This document shows positions 27,038-34,625 of a stretch of 43,745 nt of DNA, piece by piece. The number at the start of each line of letters is the position of its first letter. Position 1 is the stretch's first letter. Source of the stretch: an uncultured Pelagibacteraceae bacterium (lineage in GTDB: Bacteria; Pseudomonadota; Alphaproteobacteria; Pelagibacterales; Pelagibacteraceae); assembly GCA_902522385.1 (NCBI GenBank), contig CABYVK010000011.1, forward strand, positions 1 to 43,745. Reading direction: 5' to 3'. The notes beneath the pieces are model-generated. The model did not search any database, was not told the origin of the DNA, and saw only the letters and a list, made by a program, of their open reading frames with translations. The translations under genes were made by a program, and so were the position numbers.

Positions 27038-28249
27038 TTAAACTTTTTCAAAAATTAAAGCTGCATTGGTTCCACCAAAACCAAAGCTATTTGACATTAC
27101 TGTATTTAAATTTGCTACCGTTTCAGTTTTCGCAACAATTGGAAATTTTTTAGCATCAGCATCCATATCAGTAATATTTGCAGAACCTGTAATGAAATTA
27201 TTCTTCATCATTATTAAACAATAAATTGCTTCATGAACTGAAGCAGCTCCTAATGGATGACCTGATAAAGATTTAGTTGAACTTATTTTTGGAATATCAT
27301 TCCCAAATGTTTCTTTAATAGCATTAAGTTCAGTAATATCTCCAACAGGTGTTGATGTTCCGTGAGTATTAATATAGTCAATTTTATTGTTTGTAGTTGC
27401 CATCGCCATTTTCATACATCTAACAGCGCCTTCTCCTGATGGAGCTACCATATCATATCCATCCGAAGTTGCTCCATAACCAGTTAATTCTGCGTATATT
27501 TTAGCACCCCTTGCTTTAGCATGTTCGTACTCCTCAAGTACTAATACACCTGCACCACCTGCAATTACGAATCCATCTCTAGTTTTATCATAAGCTCTAG
27601 ACGCAGATTGAGGAGTATCATTATATTTTGATGATAAAGCCGTCATAGCATCAAACATTGCTGTCATCGCCCAATGAATTTCTTCACTTCCACCTGCAAA
27701 AACAACATCCTGTTTACCCATTTGAATTAATTCCATAGAATTTCCTATGCAGTGTCCACTTGTTGCACATGCAGAACTCATTGTGTAGTTAGTTCCTTTA
27801 ATTTTAAAAGGTACTGCAAGTGTTGCTGAAGCAGTACTGGCCATTGTTCTTGGAACAATAAACGGTCCCATTAATTTTGGTGTCTTAGCTCTAGTTTTAT
27901 CTGCTGCCAAAATTACATTTTCTATAGAGGGTCCTCCTGAACCCATCACAATTCCAGTTTTGAAATTACTTACTTCACTTTCTTCTAATCCTGAGTCTTC
28001 AATGGCCTCTTTCATTGCAATATAATTGTAAGCTGACCCTGAACCCATAAACCTTATTGTTTTTCTATCGATATGATCTTCAAGTTTAATATTTGGTTTA
28101 CCATGAACATGGCTTTTTAAATTATGCTCTTTGTATTCTTCTGCAAAAGAAATTCCTGATTTTGAATTTAATAGAGATTGATGAACTTCTTCTTGATTAT
28201 TGCCTAAGCAAGAAACTACTCCTAAACCGGTGATAACTACTCTTTTCAT
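27038..28249 (-). CDS. fabB: 3-oxoacyl-ACP synthase I (KAS I)
   Basis: Condensing enzyme that elongates acyl chains; with FabA it commits carbon to unsaturated fatty acids. 403 residues with the catalytic Cys in [14 protein letters not shown] and two His in [12 protein letters not shown] and [12 protein letters not shown], plus the C-terminal [15 protein letters not shown]. FabB rather than FabF is called because it is paired with fabA; the two subfamilies are hard to separate by eye. The start overlaps the fabA stop by one base (TAATG). Confidence 0.93.
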   Translation of the reverse strand: MKRVVITGLGVVSCLGNNQEEVHQSLLNSKSGISFAEEYKEHNLKSHVHGKPNIKLEDHIDRKTIRFMGSGSAYNYIAMKEAIEDSGLEESEVSNFKTGIVMGSGGPSIENVILAADKTRAKTPKLMGPFIVPRTMASTASATLAVPFKIKGTNYTMSSACATSGHCIGNSMELIQMGKQDVVFAGGSEEIHWAMTAMFDAMTALSSKYNDTPQSASRAYDKTRDGFVIAGGAGVLVLEEYEHAKARGAKIYAELTGYGATSDGYDMVAPSGEGAVRCMKMAMATTNNKIDYINTHGTSTPVGDITELNAIKETFGNDIPKISSTKSLSGHPLGAASVHEAIYCLIMMKNNFITGSANITDMDADAKKFPIVAKTETVANLNTVMSNSFGFGGTNAALIFEKV

Positions 28250-28749
28250 TATTTAAATAAACCTACCTTTAAACTTTCTGCTGAATATATTTTTTTATTA
28301 TCTGCAAGAACTATTCCATTTGCAAGCCCAACAGTTGTTCCACCAGGAGACATAATTTTCTTCATATCTATTTCATATTTTACACTTTTTACACTCTGTA
28401 AAACTTCACCTGTAAATTTTACAGTACCCACACCTAAAGCTCTTCCTTTTCCAGGATTTCCTAGCCAACCTAGAAAAAACCCTACCAGTTGCCACATAGC
28501 ATCTAAACCTAAGCACCCCGGCATAACTGGATCTTTTTTAAAATGACAATCAAAAAACCAAAGATCATCTTTAATATCTAATTCAGCTTTTAAAGAGCCT
28601 TTATTAAATGCTCCATTATTTTCATTGATTTCCGTTATTCTGTCAAACATTAGCATTGGCGGGAGAGGTAATTTTGCATTACCAGGACCAAAAAGGTCAC
28701 CATTTCCACAAGTTATTAGATCATCATAGGAGTATGAGTTTTTTTTCAT
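28249..28749 (-). CDS. fabA: 3-hydroxydecanoyl-ACP dehydratase/isomerase
   Basis: Dehydrates and isomerises the C10 intermediate, the branch point to unsaturated fatty acids. Family marks: [12 protein letters not shown], the active-site His in [20 protein letters not shown] with the catalytic Asp in [16 protein letters not shown] start it at the ATG at 28747-28749 ([10 protein letters not shown], 166 aa), which has GGGAG (28759-28763) nine bases upstream and matches the usual ~170 length. The longer frame to 28818 adds a non-family hydrophobic stretch. Divergent from irr by 93 bases, and an Irr-like box lies in that gap. Confidence 0.95.
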   Translation of the reverse strand: MKKNSYSYDDLITCGNGDLFGPGNAKLPLPPMLMFDRITEINENNGAFNKGSLKAELDIKDDLWFFDCHFKKDPVMPGCLGLDAMWQLVGFFLGWLGNPGKGRALGVGTVKFTGEVLQSVKSVKYEIDMKKIMSPGGTTVGLANGIVLADNKKIYSAESLKVGLFK

Positions 28750-28816
28750 AATTTTGAGCTCCCTTAATACTTGATTTAATCCTAATATAATATAATAAAA
28801 CAGTATATTTTTATTC

Positions 28817-28837
28817 ATACTTTAGAATTATTATAAA
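28817..28837. promoter_or_regulatory. Probable Irr operator (ICE box) before irr
   Basis: TTTAGAA-TTA-TTATAAA (28821-28837) differs at one base from the two-armed ICE consensus TTTAGAA-N3-TTCTAAA described for Irr of other alphaproteobacteria. The 20 bases 28817-28836 recur exactly, as the reverse complement, at 29302-29321 before rubrerythrin. The box ends five bases before the irr start codon, so bound Irr would block irr transcription. It lies 68 bases upstream of the divergent fabA start. Confidence 0.75.
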
Positions 28838-28842
28838 ATACA

Positions 28843-29271
28843 ATGCCAAAAAACTGCAATTTTATTGAAAAATTAAGAGAGGTGGGACTTAGACCTACTA
28901 AGCAAAGAGTAAATATGTGTGAAGTTTTGTTTAATAGAGAAAAAACTTTCCATTTTACAATTAACGATTTGGTTAAAATGATATCTGAGAAAATGAATCA
29001 AAAGATATCTTTAGCTACAGTTTATAACACAGTTCATGCATTAGAAAAAAAAGGATATTTGAAAGAAATTTCAATCGATAGTCATAAAAGTTATTTTGAC
29101 ACAAACACATCAGCACATCATCATTTTTTTGATGAAGATACGAATGAATTAATCGATTGTGATGAGAATGATATTGATCCAGTAAATGTTAAAAAAAATA
29201 TCACTGGGAAAAAAATAAATTCAGTGGAAGTTTTGATTAAGGTTGCGAGTGATAATCAAAATCAAAAATAA
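28843..29271 (+). CDS. irr: Iron response regulator Irr (Fur family)
   Basis: Fur-family regulator that in alphaproteobacteria senses heme/iron status and binds ICE boxes. 142 residues: winged helix with REVGLRPTKQRVNMCEVLFN (12-31) and ISLATVYNTVHALEKKGYL (55-73), then a metal/heme domain with HHHFFDEDTNELIDC (92-106). The HHH cluster matches the second heme-binding region of Irr. The N-terminal GCPWHD heme motif of Bradyrhizobium is absent. Assignment to Irr rather than Fur rests on this, on divergence from fabA-fabB-fabI (the order seen in other alphaproteobacteria) and on ICE-like boxes on both sides. Confidence 0.88.
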   Translation: MPKNCNFIEKLREVGLRPTKQRVNMCEVLFNREKTFHFTINDLVKMISEKMNQKISLATVYNTVHALEKKGYLKEISIDSHKSYFDTNTSAHHHFFDEDTNELIDCDENDIDPVNVKKNITGKKINSVEVLIKVASDNQNQK

Positions 29272-29300
29272 TTCAATTAATTCATACACTTAAAAACTAC

Positions 29301-29321
29301 ATTATAATAATTCTAAAGTAT
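29301..29321. promoter_or_regulatory. Probable Irr operator (ICE box) before rubrerythrin
   Basis: ATTATAA-TAA-TTCTAAA (29301-29317) has one perfect and one near-perfect ICE arm. Bases 29302-29321 are the exact reverse complement of 28817-28836. It abuts and by one base overlaps the TTGACA -35 of the rubrerythrin promoter, a position where Irr could act either way. Confidence 0.72.
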
Positions 29322-29348
29322 TGACATACTGTCAGGATGCATTATATG
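29321..29348 (+). promoter_or_regulatory. Strong promoter of the rubrerythrin operon with operator-like palindrome
   Basis: Consensus TTGACA (29321-29326), 16 bases, then TATATG (29343-29348). TGACA-TAC-TGTCA (29322-29334) is a perfect inverted repeat overlapping the -35. AGGATGCATTA (29334-29344) resembles the NsrR half-site AAGATGYATTT at 9 of 11 positions. An AAGGAG ribosome binding site (29366-29371) lies five bases before the ATG, the clearest in the window. Promoter call is firm; regulators are guesses. Confidence 0.7.
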
Positions 29349-29376
29349 GTTTGTTAATCATTAAAAAGGAGAAAAA

Positions 29377-29793
29377 ATGTCTTTAAAAGGAAGTAAAACA
29401 GAGGAAAATTTAAAAGAAGCGTTTGCTGGTGAAAGTCAAGCAAACAGAAGATATCTTTATTTTGCACAAAAAGCTGACATAGAAGGTTACAATGATGTAG
29501 CTGCAGTTTTTAGATCAACAGCTGAAGGTGAAACTGGTCATGCTCATGGTCATTTAGAGTATTTAGAAGAAGTTGGTGATCCAGGAACTGGTATGCCAAT
29601 TGGTGAAACAAAAGCTAACTTAGCTTCAGCAGTACAAGGTGAAACTCATGAGTATACTGATATGTACCCTGGTATGGCTAAAACAGCTAGAGAAGAAGGC
29701 TTTGAAGAAATTGCTGACTGGTTTGAAACTTTAGCTAAAGCTGAAAAATCACACGCTGGTAAATTTCAAAAAACTTTAGAGTCTATTAGCTAA
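29377..29793 (+). CDS. Rubrerythrin (diiron domain only)
   Basis: Ferritin-like four-helix diiron protein, usually a peroxide reductase. Both E-x~33-E-x2-H iron motifs are visible: Glu19, Glu52 and His55 ([21 protein letters not shown]) and Glu89, Glu123 and His126 ([19 protein letters not shown]). At 138 residues it lacks the C-terminal rubredoxin [Fe(Cys)4] domain of classic rubrerythrins, so electrons must come from elsewhere, possibly the Fe-S protein encoded next. Consensus promoter, strong ribosome binding site and an Irr box suggest high, iron-responsive expression. Confidence 0.92.
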   Translation: MSLKGSKTEENLKEAFAGESQANRRYLYFAQKADIEGYNDVAAVFRSTAEGETGHAHGHLEYLEEVGDPGTGMPIGETKANLASAVQGETHEYTDMYPGMAKTAREEGFEEIADWFETLAKAEKSHAGKFQKTLESIS

Positions 29794-29799
29794 TTAAAT

Positions 29800-29830
29800 T
29801 TTTTAGTGGGCATTATTCGCCCACTAAAAA
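29800..29830 (+). other. Strong hairpin after rubrerythrin
   Basis: A perfect 12-base stem (29800-29811 with 29819-29830; core TTTTAGTGGGC/GCCCACTAAAA) and seven-base loop. No T run follows the 3' arm, so it is not a textbook terminator. It may stabilise the rubrerythrin mRNA 3' end or reduce read-through into the next gene, giving more rubrerythrin than partner protein. Confidence 0.55.
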
Positions 29831-29858
29831 CAATTCAAATCTCAACTAACTAAATTAT

Positions 29859-31190
29859 ATGAGTAAAGAAGGAAGTTTAGGTGCACCTATTAGACACCCT
29901 ATAGACTTTGAGCATCCTGATTTTTTAAATCCTGAAAAATTAGATGCTGAAATGAGAAGAGTGTTTGATATTTGCCATGGATGTCGAAGATGTTTTAATC
30001 TTTGTGATTCATTTCCGAAGCTATTCGACATGATTGATGAGTCTAAAAATGAGGATGTAGAAAGCTTATCTAGCGATCAATTTGCTCCTGTTGTTGATGC
30101 ATGTACTTTGTGTGATATGTGTTTTATGACTAAATGCCCATATGTTCCACCCCATGATTTTGATCTAGATTTTCCACATTTAATGCTACGATATAGAACA
30201 GCTCAAAAAAAATTAGGTAAATTACCAAGTGTACCAACACAATTAGCTCAAATAGATCGAAACGCTAAAATTGGTATTATGTTCTCAAAAATAGTCAACT
30301 GGGCATCAAATATTAAAAATAAATTAATTAGAAAAATCTTAGAGTTTATTACTGGAATAGATAAAAGAGTTCAGCTGCCAAAATATAACTCAGAAACTTT
30401 TTCAAACTTCTTTAAAAAGAATAAAGATAAGATAAATTATCTAACACCTTCTAAAGATAGAAAAGTAGTTATTTATTCAACTTGTTTTGTAAATTTTAAC
30501 AAAAAAAATACAGGTGTTGCTGCTTTAAAAGTTTTGAAGAAAAATGGTGTAGAGGTTCAGGAGGCTTATCCTGGTTGTTGTGGAATGCCATTTTTAGAGC
30601 AAGCAGACCTGCCAAAAGTTGTTGAACAAGCGAAAAAAGTTTCTAAAGATTTAATTGAATGGATTGATAAAGGATATAAAGTAGTAACTTTAACAGCTAG
30701 TTGTGGATTGATGTTAAAATTCGAATGGCCCTTGTTATTACCAAACGATGAAAAAATAAAAAAATTATCTTCAAATGTTATGGATATTGATGAGTATGTT
30801 GTGGATATTGCAAACAATGAGGGATTAGCAGAAGGATTAAATGAGATTGATGGAGGAGTAACCGTGCATCATGCTTGTCATGCTAGAGCACAGAATATGG
30901 GTATCAAAGCAAGAGACATGTTAAAATTGATACCAAACATTAAAATTGATGTAGTTGAAAGATGTGCAGGTCATGGAGGAACTTTTGGAGTAATGAAAGA
31001 AACTCATGATTTAGCAAATAAAGTTGGAAGACCTACAGCTAGACAAATAAAAACTAAAAATAATAAGTATATGGCTTCTGATTGTCCTTTAGCTGGTAAA
31101 CATTTAAAACAATTAGAAGTTGATACAAACATATCTAATGATGAGGCACTACACCCTATCGAATTGGTAGCAAAAAGTTATAACTTATGA
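29859..31190 (+). CDS. GlpC/HdrD-like (Fe-S) oxidoreductase subunit
   Basis: 443-residue protein with two ferredoxin-type [4Fe-4S] motifs near the N-terminus (CHGCRRCFNLC at about 39-49 and CTLCDMCFMTKCP at about 82-94) and two CCG-type domains (YPGCCGMPFLEQADL and VERCAGHGGTFGVM), the second with CAG in place of CCG. This layout is that of GlpC and heterodisulfide-reductase D subunits, which pass electrons at membranes or to disulfides. It lies 65 bases after rubrerythrin and overlaps the DUF3501 gene by four bases; the three genes recur together in many proteobacteria. I infer electron supply to rubrerythrin; this is not shown. Confidence 0.88.
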   Translation: MSKEGSLGAPIRHPIDFEHPDFLNPEKLDAEMRRVFDICHGCRRCFNLCDSFPKLFDMIDESKNEDVESLSSDQFAPVVDACTLCDMCFMTKCPYVPPHDFDLDFPHLMLRYRTAQKKLGKLPSVPTQLAQIDRNAKIGIMFSKIVNWASNIKNKLIRKILEFITGIDKRVQLPKYNSETFSNFFKKNKDKINYLTPSKDRKVVIYSTCFVNFNKKNTGVAALKVLKKNGVEVQEAYPGCCGMPFLEQADLPKVVEQAKKVSKDLIEWIDKGYKVVTLTASCGLMLKFEWPLLLPNDEKIKKLSSNVMDIDEYVVDIANNEGLAEGLNEIDGGVTVHHACHARAQNMGIKARDMLKLIPNIKIDVVERCAGHGGTFGVMKETHDLANKVGRPTARQIKTKNNKYMASDCPLAGKHLKQLEVDTNISNDEALHPIELVAKSYNL

Positions 31191-31786
31191 TTATGCCTAG
31201 AGAAAAAAGAGAAATTCAAAAAGAAGACATCATGTCTTTAGATGTTTATATAGAAAATAGACGTGAATTAAGAAAAAGTATTGTTGATTATAAAAAAAAT
31301 AGAAGAGTTTCTCTAGGGCCTTATGCTACTTTTTATTTTGAAAGTTATGAAACAATGTTAGCTCAAGTACAAGAAATGCTATACATTGAAAAAGGTGGTG
31401 ATGAGCAACTTCAGGATGAGTTAACTGCGTACAATCCTTTAATACCTAACGGCAAAGAACTAACGGCAACTTTAATGTTTGAAATAGATAATCCTATCTC
31501 AAGGGCTGCGTTTCTTGGAAAAGTTGGTGGAATAGAAGAAACAGTATTTATGAAAATAAATGGTGAGAAAATTAAAGCAGTTCCCGAGGAAGATGTTGAT
31601 AGAACTTCTTCTGAAGGAAAAGCTTCATCAGTACAGTTTATTCATTTTAATTTTACTGATGATCAAATAGAAAAATTTCAATCTAATAGCCCAGAAATTG
31701 AGCTCGGAATTGACCATAAAGAGTATTCTCATAGCACAAAATTATCTAAAGAAAATATAGCCTCTTTATCTACTGATTTTAGTTAA
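31187..31786 (+). CDS. DUF3501 family protein
   Basis: A 199-residue soluble protein of unknown function, recognised as DUF3501 from KEDIMSLDVYIENRRELRKS, RRVSLGPYATFYFESYETM and the strand FMKINGEKIKAVPEED. No catalytic motif, signal or membrane segment is seen. It is translationally coupled to the Fe-S protein (ATGA overlap) and is the third gene of the rubrerythrin operon, so it probably serves the same peroxide/iron process. An in-frame ATG at residue 3 is an equally good start. Its last four bases are shared with the convergent SH3 gene. Confidence 0.85.
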   Translation: MIMPREKREIQKEDIMSLDVYIENRRELRKSIVDYKKNRRVSLGPYATFYFESYETMLAQVQEMLYIEKGGDEQLQDELTAYNPLIPNGKELTATLMFEIDNPISRAAFLGKVGGIEETVFMKINGEKIKAVPEEDVDRTSSEGKASSVQFIHFNFTDDQIEKFQSNSPEIELGIDHKEYSHSTKLSKENIASLSTDFS

Positions 31787-32238
31787 TTTAGTCCCCAAAT
31801 ATTATCTGTTTTAATCCAACCTTCAAATTCTTCTGATGTAATTTTACACCAATTTTGTTGACATTTTTCTACAATTAATAATCTTCCCTCTTTTATTTGA
31901 GCAATTGGTTTAGCAAAAGATGTAGGTTTTTTAAATAAAACTTTATCTTTTGTAGCTATTACAGAATTATTTTTTTTTAATTGAGAGATATGAATCCACC
32001 CACTGTTATTTTTTAAATCTATAATTCGCCTGAAATTCTCTTTTTTATCGATTTGTTTTAATGGAAGATTTATTTTTTTATAAACGTATTTAATATCAGA
32101 TTCAAAACTTGGTCCGTAACGAACGTTTACTTTATTTTTTTTAAGAGAGACAAAAATTTCATTAGCAAACGAAATGTGAGTAAAAAATAACAAAAAAAAT
32201 ACTATATAAATTTTTTTTAATATTTGCTGCATAAGCAT
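31783..32238 (-). CDS. Secreted bacterial SH3-domain protein
   Basis: A 151-residue exported protein: signal peptide about 1-25 (IYIVFFLLFFTHISFANE), then two SH3b-like repeats. The first (about 30-85) has KVNVRYGPSFESDIKYVY and GWIHISQL; the second (about 90-148) has PIAQIKEGRLLIVEKCQQNW and GWIKTDNIWG. Such domains bind peptidoglycan or peptides; the ligand is unknown. The start overlaps the ThiF/MoeB gene by 22 bases; a second ATG two codons in (32230-32232) is equally possible. Last gene of the leftward ubiE operon. Confidence 0.82.
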   Translation of the reverse strand: MLMQQILKKIYIVFFLLFFTHISFANEIFVSLKKNKVNVRYGPSFESDIKYVYKKINLPLKQIDKKENFRRIIDLKNNSGWIHISQLKKNNSVIATKDKVLFKKPTSFAKPIAQIKEGRLLIVEKCQQNWCKITSEEFEGWIKTDNIWGLN

Positions 32239-32978
32239 TTTTTTCTTTTATTAATTTTTGCTTTTCTGAAATTTAAATTTAATAGATCTAGAATTAGAAT
32301 GTATCCATTTAAATTTTGTCCAATATTTAATATTTTTTTTAAAACTTCATTGGCTTGTAACGTACCTATTATTCCTGCAACGGTTCCTAAAATTCCCTCA
32401 TATTCACAATTTAAAATTTCATCAGATATTGTTTCTTCTTGATAAAAACATCTCAAGCAAGGATCTTTTTTGTTGGTAAAATTAAAAGTAAAAATGTGTC
32501 CATCAAACTTACTTATAGCACCAGTAACTAGAAATTTTTTATATTTTAGACTTAAATCATTTATCAAAAATTTACTTTCAAAGTTATCAGTCCCATCAAC
32601 AATATAGTCATAATTGTTAATAATTTTTTCAAATGTAGTTTTATTTAATTTTAAATTAAAAATATTTATTTTTGTCTTTGGATTAATTTTATTTAATTTT
32701 TTTTTTGCAATCTTTACTTTAGATTGATTTATATCTTTTTCATTATACAGGCTTTGTCTGTGGATATTAGAGAGACTTACAGTATCATGATCTGCAATCC
32801 CAAGTGTACCAATACCCGATCTAGTTAAAAATTCTGCTACTGGGCAACCTAGACCACCCATACCAACTATCAATACTTTTGAAGATAAAATTTTTTTTTG
32901 ACCTGTTGCACCAATATTTTTAAGAATTAATTGCCTCGAGAATTTCTCTATTTCTTTTTTGTTTAAATTTTTGCTCAT
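32217..32978 (-). CDS. ThiF/MoeB/HesA-family adenylyltransferase
   Basis: E1-like enzyme that adenylates the C-terminal Gly of a ubiquitin-like sulfur carrier (MoaD, ThiS or a relative). 253 residues; the nucleotide site is VGMGGLGCPVAEFLTRSGIG with the Arg finger in SNIHRQSLY, followed by VDGTDNFESKFLINDLS. The zinc site shows CLRC but the second pair is C-x-C (KKCLCSKY) rather than C-x2-C. No rhodanese domain. Without moaD or thiS nearby I cannot say MoeB or ThiF. ATGA overlap with dut, 22-base overlap with the SH3 gene. Confidence 0.87.
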   Translation of the reverse strand: MSKNLNKKEIEKFSRQLILKNIGATGQKKILSSKVLIVGMGGLGCPVAEFLTRSGIGTLGIADHDTVSLSNIHRQSLYNEKDINQSKVKIAKKKLNKINPKTKINIFNLKLNKTTFEKIINNYDYIVDGTDNFESKFLINDLSLKYKKFLVTGAISKFDGHIFTFNFTNKKDPCLRCFYQEETISDEILNCEYEGILGTVAGIIGTLQANEVLKKILNIGQNLNGYILILDLLNLNFRKAKINKRKKCLCSKY

Positions 32979-33412
32979 TTTCCTGTTGAGCCAAACCCAC
33001 CTTCTCCTCTAATTGTTTCTGGTAGATCATCAGTTTCCTCAAGATCCATTTTAATTACAGGTGTTAAAATCATTTGTGCTATTCTATCCTTATTATTTAT
33101 TAAAAAATCACTTTTTCCGTGATTAAAAAGGATTACTTTTATTTCTCCCCTGTAATCGCTATCAATAGTTCCAGGTGTATTTAAAACACTAATGTTGTTT
33201 TTTGCAGCTAAACCAGATCTTGGTCTTATTTGGATTTCGAAATCACTTGAAAATGCAACAGCAAGCCCTGTTGGTACTAAGCATGATGAGTTTGGTTTAA
33301 GATTAATAGGTTCTTTTACTAATGCCATCAAATCCATACCTGATGCACCTTCAGTTTTGTAAGCGGGTAATTCAACCGCAGGGTCTAACTTTTTGATAAG
33401 AACTTTTGCCAT
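32975..33412 (-). CDS. dut: dUTP diphosphatase
   Basis: Trimeric enzyme that hydrolyses dUTP to dUMP, keeping uracil out of DNA and feeding dTMP synthesis. 145 residues with the five family motifs: ASGMDLMA, PRSGLAAK, NTPGTIDSDYRGEIKVILFN (the catalytic Asp region), RIAQMILTPV and the C-terminal P-loop-like RGEGGFGSTGK. Follows coaBC with a one-base stop/start overlap, the usual coaBC-dut pair. Confidence 0.97.
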   Translation of the reverse strand: MAKVLIKKLDPAVELPAYKTEGASGMDLMALVKEPINLKPNSSCLVPTGLAVAFSSDFEIQIRPRSGLAAKNNISVLNTPGTIDSDYRGEIKVILFNHGKSDFLINNKDRIAQMILTPVIKMDLEETDDLPETIRGEGGFGSTGK

Positions 33413-34617
33413 TAATTTAATTGATCAATTATTCTATCAACTATTTCATCAGAAATTCCAGATTTTTTTTTGTACAAAAGTTTTTCTTTTTTAACGTCTT
33501 TGTTTTTATAATGAATTGTTACTTCATTATAATCAGAATTAAATCCTATATCTTTATTTGATACATCATTAGAAATTATCCAGTCACAACTTTTCTTATT
33601 TAATTTTTCCTCTGCATTTTTATCAATCTCGTTAGTTTCTGCTGCAAATCCAATGACGAGTTCAGGTCTCATAGAGTTATGGTTAGATACATAATGAAGT
33701 ATATCTACATTCTTTTCTAAACTTAAGTTTAAGTTCTCTTGTTTTTTAATTTTATTTTCATACTTTTTGTTAATTTTAAAATCAGCTACTGCAGCAGAAA
33801 AAATTGCTACATCAACAGGTAAATTTTCTTGAGTAGCAACTAACATTTCATCTGCTGTTTCAACTTTTATAAGATTAATATCTTTAGTTATTTCAAGATT
33901 AGTTGGACCTGATATTAATGTTGTATCAAAACCTTTTTTGGATAATGATTTTGCTAATTCATATCCTTGTTTGCCACTTGATTTATTTGTAATAAAACGA
34001 ACTGGATCTATGTACTCATTAGTTGGACCTGCTGTAACTAATGCTTTAAATTTTTTGTTATTTTTTTGAGTTAAGAAATATTTATTAACTTCTTCAGCAA
34101 TTACTGATGGGTCTGACATTTTACCCTCTCCATATTCACCACATGCCATATCACCAACCTCTGGACCTATTAGTTTATATCCAAACCCTTTTAATTTTTT
34201 TATATTTGTTTTAGTAGTTGGATGCTCCCACATTCTTATATTCATTGCTGGTGCTAAAATAATATCTTTATCTGATGCCAAAACAACAGTGGATGCTAAA
34301 TCATCAGTTGTACCTTGAGCCAGTTTCGAAATTGTATTTGCCGTTGCAGGTGCAATTACAATTATATCTGCCCACCTTGAAAGTGAAATATGATCCATTT
34401 CAGCCTCATTTTCTACACTAAATAAATTACTATAAACTTTACCTTGAGAAAGTGATGTAATTGAAAGCGGAGTTACAAACTCTTTTGCACTTGTTGTAAG
34501 AATTGTCTTTATTTCTGCACCATTCTTTTTAAAAAGCCTAATTGTTTCAAGACTTTTATAAGCAGATATTCCTCCACAGATAATAAATAGTATTTTTTTA
34601 TTTAACAAATTTTTCAT
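33412..34617 (-). CDS. coaBC: Bifunctional phosphopantothenoylcysteine synthetase/decarboxylase
   Basis: Two consecutive steps of coenzyme A synthesis. The N-terminal flavoprotein CoaC domain (about 1-185) has the FMN-binding GGISAYKSLE, the signature APAMNIRMWEHPTT and the catalytic Cys in GDMACGEYGEGKMSDP. The C-terminal CoaB domain (about 190-401) has VTAGPTNEYIDPVRFITNKS followed by SGKQGYELA, then GFAAETNE. 401 residues is normal. Lies eight bases after ubiB and overlaps dut by one. Confidence 0.97.
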   Translation of the reverse strand: MKNLLNKKILFIICGGISAYKSLETIRLFKKNGAEIKTILTTSAKEFVTPLSITSLSQGKVYSNLFSVENEAEMDHISLSRWADIIVIAPATANTISKLAQGTTDDLASTVVLASDKDIILAPAMNIRMWEHPTTKTNIKKLKGFGYKLIGPEVGDMACGEYGEGKMSDPSVIAEEVNKYFLTQKNNKKFKALVTAGPTNEYIDPVRFITNKSSGKQGYELAKSLSKKGFDTTLISGPTNLEITKDINLIKVETADEMLVATQENLPVDVAIFSAAVADFKINKKYENKIKKQENLNLSLEKNVDILHYVSNHNSMRPELVIGFAAETNEIDKNAEEKLNKKSCDWIISNDVSNKDIGFNSDYNEVTIHYKNKDVKKEKLLYKKKSGISDEIVDRIIDQLN

Positions 34618-34625
34618 CTGCAGAA

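Noticed and set aside
28750-28818. 23-residue hydrophobic N-terminal extension of FabA
   Set aside because: FabA is cytosolic, the internal ATG at 28747-28749 has a good GGGAG site, and the extension covers the fabA-irr regulatory gap.
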